Origin: Allobrachymonas sp.
GTDB taxonomy: Bacteria > Pseudomonadota > Gammaproteobacteria > Burkholderiales > Burkholderiaceae_C
Assembly: GCA_030538335.1 (NCBI GenBank)
Contig: JAUNUE010000046.1
Location: 1 to 10,652 of the forward strand
Reading direction: 5' to 3'
DNA length: 10,652 nt
In this document: piece by piece, positions 6,140-10,652 of the stretch
How the letters are laid out: the number at the start of each line of letters is the position of its first letter
How positions within the stretch are numbered: the first letter of the stretch is position 1
Translations under genes and position numbers: made by a program
Notes under the pieces: generated by a model
Seen by the model: the letters and a program-made list of their open reading frames with translations, nothing else
Databases searched by the model: none
What the model was told of the DNA's origin: nothing

Positions 6140-6856
6140 ATGCAGCATGAGGCAACGAACTGGTTATTGGGTGTGACCACCCGCAGGGGGCTGGCACGGC
6201 TGCTGCTGCCATTGTGCCTGATCGCTGTGCCGCTTGCAGGCCATGCGCAGGCGACAAAAACGGCAGCCAAACCTTCCGCCAAAGCGGCGGCCAAGCCCGT
6301 GCCGCGCATCCTGGTCGTGGGTGATTCGATCAGCTCCGAATACGGCCTGCCGCGCGGCAGCGGCTGGGTAGCGCTGCTGCAAAAGCGGCTCGATACAGGA
6401 AAGCAGAAAGCCGAAGTCATCAACGCCAGCATCAGCGGCGACACCACGTCGGGCGGGCGCTCGCGGTTGCCGCAATTGCTCAGCAAACACCAGCCGCAAG
6501 TGGTGGTGCTGGAGCTGGGCGGCAACGACGCCTTGCGCGGCCTGTCGCTGCAGCAGACGCGCGACAACCTCAAGGCGATGACGGTGGCGGCTCAAAAGGC
6601 CAGGGCCAAGGTGCTGCTGGTAGGCATGCAGGTGCCGCCCAACTACGGGCCGCAGTACACGGCCGATTTTGCCAAGGCTTTTGTCGATGTGAGCCAGGCG
6701 CACAAGGTGCCACTGGTGCCGTTTTTGCTCAAGGGCGTGGGCGATGTGCCCGACAGCCAGCGCTGGTTCCAGGCCGACCGCATCCACCCCAACGCGCAGG
6801 CACAGGGCAAACTGCTCGACAACGTGTGGCCGCAGTTGCAACGCCTGTTGCGCTGA
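6140..6856 (+). CDS. tesA: Exported SGNH-hydrolase arylesterase / lysophospholipase-like thioesterase (TesA-like), 238 aa
   Basis: This hydrolase is predicted to be periplasmic and to cleave short acyl esters, thioesters or lysophospholipids. The SGNH blocks are clear: GDSIS with catalytic Ser63, SGDTTSGG with oxyanion Gly100, GGNDALRG with Asn129, and DRIHPN with Asp213 and His216. The N-terminus has a basic region (RRGLAR), a hydrophobic core (21-33) and a likely signal-peptidase site after AGHA (about residue 36), then an Ala/Lys-rich linker (38-54) before the domain. The start at 6140 has an AAGGGG ribosome site about 8 nt upstream. It is divergent from the YbbA-like ATPase across only 34 bp, the same arrangement as tesA-ybbA in E. 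coli, so the two probably share a regulatory region. A thermonuclease gene follows 18 bp downstream in the same frame and is probably co-transcribed. Confidence 0.9.
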   Translation: MQHEATNWLLGVTTRRGLARLLLPLCLIAVPLAGHAQATKTAAKPSAKAAAKPVPRILVVGDSISSEYGLPRGSGWVALLQKRLDTGKQKAEVINASISGDTTSGGRSRLPQLLSKHQPQVVVLELGGNDALRGLSLQQTRDNLKAMTVAAQKARAKVLLVGMQVPPNYGPQYTADFAKAFVDVSQAHKVPLVPFLLKGVGDVPDSQRWFQADRIHPNAQAQGKLLDNVWPQLQRLLR

Positions 6857-6874
6857 GCCACACAATCCAGAAGC

Positions 6875-7354
6875 ATGATTGCCGCAGCCCTTCTGTGCCT
6901 GGTCGTAGGCATCAGCGATGGCGATTCGCTCACGGTGCGTTGCGGCGCACCGGGAGATTACCAGGAGCACCGCGTCCGCATTGCCGCCATAGATGCACCC
7001 GAGCGCGGCCAGACGTACAGCCAGCGCGCCCGACAGACCTTGTCGGCACTGTGCTACCGCCAGCAGGCCACCATCGTGCAGACAGCCGTGGATGACTATG
7101 GCCGCGTGGTGGGCGATGTGCAATGCCGTGGGCAAGATGCCGGTCAACACATGGTCCGCACCGGCATGGCATGGGCGTTTGACCGCCGCCCCTACACGCA
7201 TCGACACCTCTACGACTTGCAGGACGCGGCCAAGGCTGCGCGCATCGGGCTGTGGGAAGCGGTAGATACCGACAAACCCCCGATACCACCGTGGCGCTGG
7301 CGGCCTGCGTACCAGAACGCCCAACAACCTATTGCAGGAGAAAGAGCGCGCTGA
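6875..7354 (+). CDS. Thermonuclease (staphylococcal nuclease-like, SNase) family protein, 159 aa
   Basis: This is a small OB-fold nuclease of the SNase family (PF00565). The active-site set is present: SDGDS (14-18) for the first metal-binding strand, Arg35, Asp40 and Glu43 in VRIAAIDAPERGQ, and Arg77 in DDYGRVVGDV, equivalent to the S. aureus nuclease arginine after the YGR turn. RIGLWE (123-128) is the usual C-terminal helix start. It is therefore predicted to be an active calcium-dependent DNA/RNA endonuclease. Most family members are exported, but here only about nine hydrophobic residues precede the first beta strand, so the signal peptide looks too short. An in-frame stop just upstream (the tesA stop) prevents a longer start. 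The ribosome site is weak (AGAAGC), so it may rely on coupling to tesA. The Pro/Trp-rich C-terminus after 134 looks unstructured. Confidence 0.85.
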   Translation: MIAAALLCLVVGISDGDSLTVRCGAPGDYQEHRVRIAAIDAPERGQTYSQRARQTLSALCYRQQATIVQTAVDDYGRVVGDVQCRGQDAGQHMVRTGMAWAFDRRPYTHRHLYDLQDAAKAARIGLWEAVDTDKPPIPPWRWRPAYQNAQQPIAGERAR

Positions 7355-7381
7355 GCCAGCGGTTGCGGACAAGCGCGCAGC

Positions 7382-7426
7382 AAAACCCAAGGCTGTACGT
7401 GATGGCCTTGTCAGATGTTACTTGGG
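7382..7426 (-). terminator. Weak candidate terminator after tRNA-Val
   Basis: Downstream of the tRNA on the minus strand, CCCAAG (7426 to 7421) can pair with CTTGGG (7391 to 7386), followed by TTTT (7385 to 7382). A competing inner stem, AAGGC (7409 to 7405) with GCCTT (7393 to 7389), shares bases with the outer one. The long loop and short U-run make this only a candidate for ending the dnaQ/tRNA-Val transcript. Confidence 0.3.
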
Positions 7427-7432
7427 GGAATT

Positions 7433-7507
7433 TGGTGGGCGATACTGGGATCGAACCAGTGGCTTCCACCGTGTGAAGGTGGCACTCTACCGCTGAGTTA
7501 ACCGCCC
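7433..7507 (-). tRNA. tRNA-Val (CAC)
   Basis: This is a complete 75-nt cloverleaf on the minus strand. Acceptor strands GGGCGGT and ATCGCCC pair over 7 bp (one G-U), the discriminator is A and CCA is encoded (7435 to 7433). The anticodon stem CCACC/GGTGG encloses loop TTCACAC with anticodon CAC, which reads the valine codon GUG. The T loop is GTTCGAT. It lies 68 bp downstream of dnaQ on the same strand. Confidence 0.97.
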
Positions 7508-7562
7508 GAAAAGGGGTTCCGCGGCGTGAGCATGAACTGCAACGCACGCTGGAAAGTCGCGC

Positions 7563-7568
7563 ATTATC
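7563..7568 (-). promoter_or_regulatory. Possible -10 box for tRNA-Val with a GC-rich discriminator
   Basis: On the minus strand GATAAT (7568 to 7563, 5/6 matches to the -10) is followed directly by GCGCGAC, a GC-rich discriminator of the kind seen at stringently controlled stable-RNA promoters. No good -35 lies at 16-18 bp; TTGCAC (7595 to 7590) is 21 bp away. It would give the tRNA a leader of about 48 nt independent of dnaQ transcription. Confidence 0.3.
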
Positions 7569-7575
7569 GCATAAA

Positions 7576-8304
7576 TCAGGCCGGGTCTGGTGCAATATCC
7601 GGTGCGGCTTGCGTTCGCCACAGGGTTTTGCCGTTGCTGGCCTTGTCGATCACGTCCAGCATCGCGGCGTGTGCGGTGCTTTCTGCTTCTGATGCCTGCA
7701 GCACCGGCAGCGAAATGCCACGGTAATCCTGCACCACATGGGCGGCAGCGTTGGTGTCTTGCGGGCCGTCCATCATCAGCGATTCCTGTCCGCGTGTGAG
7801 TCGGACATACACCTCGGCCAGCAGCCGGGCATCGAGCAGTGCGCCGTGCAGTGTGCGGTGGGTGTTGTTGACTTCGAGGCGTTCGCACAGCGCATCGAGC
7901 GAGTTGCGCTTGCCGGGGTAGTGCGATTTGGCCAGCGCCAGTGAGTCGACCACGGCGCCGGTATGGCTGGCAAAGTCCGGGCGGTTGAGCAGCTTCAACT
8001 CCTCGTCGAGAAAGCCGGTATCGAAGGGTGCGTTGTGGATGATGATTTCATCGGCATCAGCAACAAAAGCAAGAAACTCTTCAACGACTTGGGCAAAAGG
8101 CGGTTTGTCGGCAAGAAACTCAGCCGTGATGCCGTGCACCTCCTGCGCGCCGGCATCAATGGCGCGGCCGGGGTTGACGTACAGGTGCAGGTGCCGGCCC
8201 GTGGGCTGGCGGTGCAGCAATTCAACGCAACCGATCTCGATGATGCGGTGGCCTTCGGAAACTTCGAGTCCGGTGGTTTCGGTGTCAAGAACGATTTGGC
8301 GCAT
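7576..8304 (-). CDS. dnaQ: DNA polymerase III epsilon subunit (3'-5' proofreading exonuclease), 242 aa
   Basis: This is the proofreading exonuclease of the replicative polymerase, acting in complex with the alpha and theta subunits. The DEDDh residues are all visible: Asp7 and Glu9 in LDTETTG, Asp95 in HNAPFD (90-95), His153 and Asp158 in HGALLDA. After the catalytic domain, QESLMM (173-178) sits where E. coli epsilon has its beta-clamp-binding QTSMAF. The C-terminal stretch HAAMLDVIDKASNGKTLWR (212-230) corresponds to the E. coli alpha-binding tail ending in LWRA. The length matches E. coli DnaQ. The ATG at 8304 has no Shine-Dalgarno but has TAAGAT 6 nt upstream, suggesting a nearly leaderless mRNA. 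tRNA-Val follows downstream, comparable to the tRNA gene next to dnaQ in E. coli. Confidence 0.96.
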   Translation of the reverse strand: MRQIVLDTETTGLEVSEGHRIIEIGCVELLHRQPTGRHLHLYVNPGRAIDAGAQEVHGITAEFLADKPPFAQVVEEFLAFVADADEIIIHNAPFDTGFLDEELKLLNRPDFASHTGAVVDSLALAKSHYPGKRNSLDALCERLEVNNTHRTLHGALLDARLLAEVYVRLTRGQESLMMDGPQDTNAAAHVVQDYRGISLPVLQASEAESTAHAAMLDVIDKASNGKTLWRTQAAPDIAPDPA

Positions 8305-8310
8305 GCTGGA

Positions 8311-8316
8311 ATCTTA
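8311..8316 (-). promoter_or_regulatory. Candidate -10 box (TAAGAT) placing the dnaQ start site at its ATG
   Basis: TAAGAT on the minus strand (8316 to 8311) ends 6 nt before the dnaQ ATG at 8304, so transcription would start at or next to the start codon. No convincing -35 element is seen at 16-18 bp. The lack of any Shine-Dalgarno before this ATG fits a leaderless transcript. Confidence 0.35.
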
Positions 8317-8420
8317 AGGGATTTGCAAAAAGCAATAGCATGGCCTTTGCGGATGTCTTAATAATTTGTTCAATAAAACCAAGCACAAAAACAGCTTCCT
8401 AAAATCCCGCGTATGGGAAC

Positions 8421-8450
8421 TTGTTCACAAATAAAGCAGGTTTTTATAAA
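8421..8450 (+). promoter_or_regulatory. Candidate sigma-70 promoter for the FecR-domain gene
   Basis: TTGTTC (8421-8426, 3/6 matches to the -35) and TATAAA (8445-8450, 5/6 matches to the -10) are 18 bp apart in an AT-rich stretch. A second -10-like TAAAAT lies at 8461-8466. Transcription from the first would begin near 8457, giving a leader of about 63 nt that contains the palindrome at 8468-8484. The heptamer TTGTTCA at the -35 is repeated at 8366-8372. Confidence 0.45.
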
Positions 8451-8467
8451 GGGCGGGTTGTAAAATG

Positions 8468-8484
8468 CATGGATATGATCCATG
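8468..8484. promoter_or_regulatory. 7-bp palindrome with 3-bp spacer upstream of the FecR-domain gene
   Basis: CATGGAT (8468-8474) and ATCCATG (8478-8484) are exact reverse complements around ATG. The element lies just downstream of the candidate promoter and 35 nt before the start codon. It could be an operator bound by a dimeric repressor or a small 5'-UTR hairpin (the 3-nt loop is tight). No T-run follows. Confidence 0.45.
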
Positions 8485-8519
8485 TACTGGGTCAGCCCTT
8501 CTTTTGTGAGGTATCCATC

Positions 8520-9491
8520 ATGCCTGCATTGCAACGCTCCGCTTCTTTGCGTGGTGAAAACGGCATTCGCGTAGCGCGTATGCCCGCTGCGTTTGCACCC
8601 AACCGTATCTGCGCCCTCCTACTGGCCCTGCTGTGTGGCTTGCTGTGTTGGGCGGCGCGTCCGGCCTGGGCGCAACAGGCCATGGTGCTGGTGGCTGGCA
8701 ATGTCAGCAGCCTGCAGGGCCAGGCAGTGGTGGAGCGCAACGGCCAGGTGCTGCCGCTGATCCATGGCAGTGCGGTGTTGACGGGCGATGTGGTGGTGAC
8801 CCGGCCAAATGCGCGCGTGGATCTGGCCATGAGCGATGGTGCCGTGGTGCAGGTGCAGCCCAACAGCCGTTTGAAGCTGAACGATTACCGCATGACGACC
8901 AAGCCGAAGGATGCGCGCAGCTTCATGCAACTGGTGGAAGGCGGCTTGCGCACCGTATCGGGCTGGATCGGCCAGTTGCACAAGGACGAAAACTACCAAC
9001 TGGAAACGCCCACCGCGATGATTGGTGTGCGTGGCACCGATTATTCCGTGGTCATTGGCCCCCAAGGCGTCACCGTGCAGGTGCATGAAGGCGCAGTGGC
9101 CATGTGCAACAGCGGCGGCTGTGTAACGGTGGCGCAAGGCCAGGCAGCGACGGCGGCCTCAATGTCAGGCAAACCATCGGTCAGCGGCACAGCGTTGTCA
9201 GCGGCGGGATCGGCGGCAGGACCCGTTGCGGCTGCGACCACGGCAGCAACAGCCAGTCAGCATCCGGCGGATGGCCGCAATGACGGGGGCAGGGGCGCTG
9301 ATAACAGTCAAGGTACTTTTGGCTTGGGTGGCTACGAAGGTGGCCGAGGTAACGCGACAACTCCGGGTGCCCAAGGTAACGCAGGCAATAAAAACAACCC
9401 AAATAATCAGGGTAACTCTGGCAGAGGATGGGGCGTAGGGGGCACACCAGCGGGTGGTCAGTCCAATCCTTTGGGTGGCCGTATCCCTTGA
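8520..9491 (+). CDS. Exported FecR-domain protein with Gly/Asn-rich C-terminal tail, 323 aa
   Basis: The N-terminus has a long basic lead, a hydrophobic core (about 30-45) and a likely signal-peptidase site after RPAWA (residue 51). The mature part starts with a FecR-type beta domain (about 56-190): LTGDVVVT (87-94), ARVDLAMSDGAVVQVQPNSRLKL, GGLRTVSGWIG (141-151) and ETPTAMIGVRGTDYSV (162-177) are typical. Two cysteines, C196 and C201, may form a disulfide. From about 206 it is Ala/Ser-rich, then Gly/Asn/Arg-rich (250-320) and probably disordered. There is no FecI-type sigma factor or TonB receptor nearby, so it is not a canonical FecR signal transducer; stand-alone members of this kind are exported proteins of mostly unknown role. 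The ATG at 8520 has GTGAGG about 9 nt upstream. The gene is monocistronic, with its own promoter region and a strong terminator. Confidence 0.85.
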   Translation: MPALQRSASLRGENGIRVARMPAAFAPNRICALLLALLCGLLCWAARPAWAQQAMVLVAGNVSSLQGQAVVERNGQVLPLIHGSAVLTGDVVVTRPNARVDLAMSDGAVVQVQPNSRLKLNDYRMTTKPKDARSFMQLVEGGLRTVSGWIGQLHKDENYQLETPTAMIGVRGTDYSVVIGPQGVTVQVHEGAVAMCNSGGCVTVAQGQAATAASMSGKPSVSGTALSAAGSAAGPVAAATTAATASQHPADGRNDGGRGADNSQGTFGLGGYEGGRGNATTPGAQGNAGNKNNPNNQGNSGRGWGVGGTPAGGQSNPLGGRIP

Positions 9492-9513
9492 GTTATCAAA
9501 ACCCGGACTATTG

Positions 9514-9540
9514 AAGCCCTGTGATCGCACAGGGCTTTTT
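9514..9540 (+). terminator. Rho-independent terminator of the FecR-domain gene
   Basis: AGCCCTGTG (9515-9523) pairs perfectly with CACAGGGCT (9528-9536) around a 4-nt ATCG loop. A flanking A-T pair (9514/9537) and a run of five T residues (9536-9540) follow. It begins 22 nt after the stop codon. Confidence 0.93.
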
Positions 9541-9622
9541 GTTGGTGCCTGCCCGGCCTGCGCTGTGGTTTGACGCGCATTGTGCATGGCACCTGTCAGC
9601 AAGACTGCGGGTTTGTGCAAAG

Positions 9623-9628
9623 TAGAAT
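9623..9628 (+). promoter_or_regulatory. Candidate -10 box (TAGAAT) just before the MDR gene start
   Basis: TAGAAT (5/6 matches to TATAAT) ends 8 nt before the ATG at 9637, so transcription would begin 1-2 nt before the start codon. There is no Shine-Dalgarno, and a -35 is not recognisable at 16-18 bp. This mirrors the arrangement at dnaQ. Confidence 0.4.
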
Positions 9629-9636
9629 CGGCGGCC

Positions 9637-10578
9637 ATGCGTGCAGTCATCGTTGATCCCGCCAAACCCGGTGCCACCAAATTCCATTGGGGTGACGTGC
9701 CTGCCCCTGTTCCGCGTTCGGGCGAGGTGCTGGTTCAGGTCACTGCGGTGGCGCTTAGCGCCTGGGAGAAGCGTGTAGCCAGCAACGACAACGCGGCAGC
9801 CCTTTCACGCCAGATCGGCAAATTCCGTGTTGCTCTCGGGTTGGAGTTCTCGGGCATAGTCCGGGCTGATGGCAAGCGGCTGCGCACCGGGCAACGCGTG
9901 ATGGGTGGGCCGCATTTCACCAAGGGCGAGAAGGCACTGGCGGAGTTTGTTGCCGTGGCCGAAGACCATCTTGTGGCCATTCCCGATGCCCTTGAGGCCA
10001 CCGCTGCTGCCGTACTGCCTGTTTCTGCCGAAACGGCCTTGCGCTGTGTGGATGCCGCCCTTGTCAAGGCGGATGACCGCGTTCTCGTGATTGGGGCGGG
10101 TGGCGGTGTGGGCGTGAACGTGGTGCAACTGGCTGCGGCGCGCGGCGCGCAGGTCACAGCCGTGGCATCAGAGGCCGCATTGCCCCGCTTGCAGGAGTTG
10201 GGCGCGGCACATGCTTATGCCTACACCACTGCTGCCGCTGACGGGTTGCCAGGCCCCTTTGATGCCGTGATCGACCACTCTGGCACCCGGCGTTTTGCAA
10301 ACGTTGCCCCCCAACTTGCCCGTGGCGGGGCATTTGTATTGCTTGATCCGCAAAAAGACCTTGCCGGGCTGGTCAGTTCCCTGTTGAGCCGCCGACGCAT
10401 GCCTCTGGTCTATGTGCCGCAACCAACCGCCCCCATGCAGGAAAGGGTGCTTGCCCACGTTGCCCGTGGCGAGCTGACGCCGGTGGTTCAGGCCGTGTAC
10501 GACGCCTCGCGGCTGACCGAGGCATTCGAGTCATTGCTTCATGACCACCGGGTTGGCCGCATGGTGATCACGCTATAA
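9637..10578 (+). CDS. Zinc-free medium-chain dehydrogenase/reductase, quinone oxidoreductase-like, 313 aa
   Basis: This is an NAD(P)H-dependent oxidoreductase of the MDR superfamily. The N-terminal GroES-like domain runs MRAVIVD..., SGEVLVQVTAVALS (28-41), LGLEFSGIV (68-76) and GQRVMGG (85-91). The Rossmann domain has the nucleotide loop VIGAGGGVGVNVVQLA (151-166) and the usual later strands DAVIDHSG (209-216) and GGAFVLL (230-236). The C-terminal ending FESLLHDHRVGRMVITL is typical. The cysteine and histidine ligands for catalytic and structural zinc are absent, placing it with the quinone oxidoreductase/zeta-crystallin side of the family. The substrate is unknown. I chose the ATG at 9637 because it begins with the family's opening strand; the frame is open back to 9580 but those residues do not fit the family. 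It is transcribed alone after the FecR terminator. Confidence 0.87.
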   Translation: MRAVIVDPAKPGATKFHWGDVPAPVPRSGEVLVQVTAVALSAWEKRVASNDNAAALSRQIGKFRVALGLEFSGIVRADGKRLRTGQRVMGGPHFTKGEKALAEFVAVAEDHLVAIPDALEATAAAVLPVSAETALRCVDAALVKADDRVLVIGAGGGVGVNVVQLAAARGAQVTAVASEAALPRLQELGAAHAYAYTTAAADGLPGPFDAVIDHSGTRRFANVAPQLARGGAFVLLDPQKDLAGLVSSLLSRRRMPLVYVPQPTAPMQERVLAHVARGELTPVVQAVYDASRLTEAFESLLHDHRVGRMVITL

Positions 10579-10613
10579 GTGCGGCACGGCCTTGCGGTTT
10601 TATTTATCCAAGG

Positions 10614-10636
10614 AAAACCCCCGGCTTTGCCGGGGG
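10614..10636 (-). terminator. Rho-independent terminator on the minus strand for a gene right of the window
   Basis: GCCGGGGG (10629-10636) and CCCCCGGC (10618-10625) form a perfect 8-bp GC-only stem around a 3-nt loop. On the minus strand the stem is followed by TTTT (10617 to 10614); on the plus strand no T-run follows. It therefore most likely ends a convergent transcript entering from the right, and may also weakly stop the MDR transcript. Confidence 0.65.
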
Positions 10637-10652
10637 ACTGCCAAGGTTTGAC

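Noticed and set aside
6164..7390. A 408-codon open frame on the minus strand opposite tesA and the thermonuclease gene
   Set aside because: It covers two genes with intact catalytic motifs, and its His/Arg/Ala composition and lack of domain motifs mark it as a shadow.
7329..7595. A short minus-strand ORF encoding AVECHLHTVEATGSIPVSPT
   Set aside because: This peptide is a well-known artefact of translating through tRNA-Val; the opposite-strand GDTGIEPVASTV peptide and the REGFEPPTFGL-type peptide at 8-313 are the same kind of tRNA-derived false call.

Overview
The window reads as about 10.6 kb of ordinary, GC-rich chromosome from a betaproteobacterium, most likely order Burkholderiales and Comamonadaceae-like. 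Three things point there: the gshA is of the proteobacterial (Acidithiobacillus-type) family, dnaQ is followed by a tRNA-Val gene, and a tesA-like arylesterase is divergent from a YbbA-like ABC ATPase. The taxon is inferred from protein style and gene order, not from a database search. I see no integrase, insertion sequence, phage gene or CRISPR array.

Layout. 1-91: the 3' part of an initiator tRNA-fMet and a strong hairpin terminator shared with a convergent small GNAT-type acetyltransferase gene (114-416, minus). 521-1297 (minus): an XRE-family regulator. 1472-2395 (plus): a multi-pass membrane protein of the alkaline ceramidase (CREST) superfamily with a complete predicted zinc site, followed by a doubtful small membrane ORF. 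2633-2661: a perfect 9-bp inverted repeat just before gshA. 2669-4587 (plus): gshA and hemG, 2 nt apart. hemG converges on and overlaps by 119 bp a minus-strand pair (4469-6105) made of a YbbA-like ABC ATPase and a CPBP intramembrane protease, joined by a GTGA overlap. 6140-7354 (plus): an exported SGNH arylesterase/thioesterase (TesA-like), then a small thermonuclease. 7433-8304 (minus): dnaQ (Pol III epsilon) and tRNA-Val(CAC). 8520-9491 (plus): an exported FecR-domain protein with a Gly/Asn-rich tail, preceded by an AT-rich promoter region with a palindrome and closed by a clear terminator. 9637-10578 (plus): a zinc-free MDR quinone-oxidoreductase-like enzyme. A minus-strand terminator ends the window and probably belongs to a gene to the right.

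How the genes work together. gshA and hemG look co-transcribed and link glutathione synthesis with the penultimate step of protoheme synthesis. The ATPase/CPBP pair lacks the FtsX-like permease normally paired with YbbA. dnaQ and tRNA-Val are probably read on one strand as a unit, perhaps with an extra tRNA promoter between them. Nothing here is plainly a new defence or mobile system. The most rewarding items are the gshA upstream dyad, the bacterial CREST hydrolase, the permease-less ATPase/CPBP pair, the hemG/CPBP overlap, and the FecR protein with its upstream palindrome.
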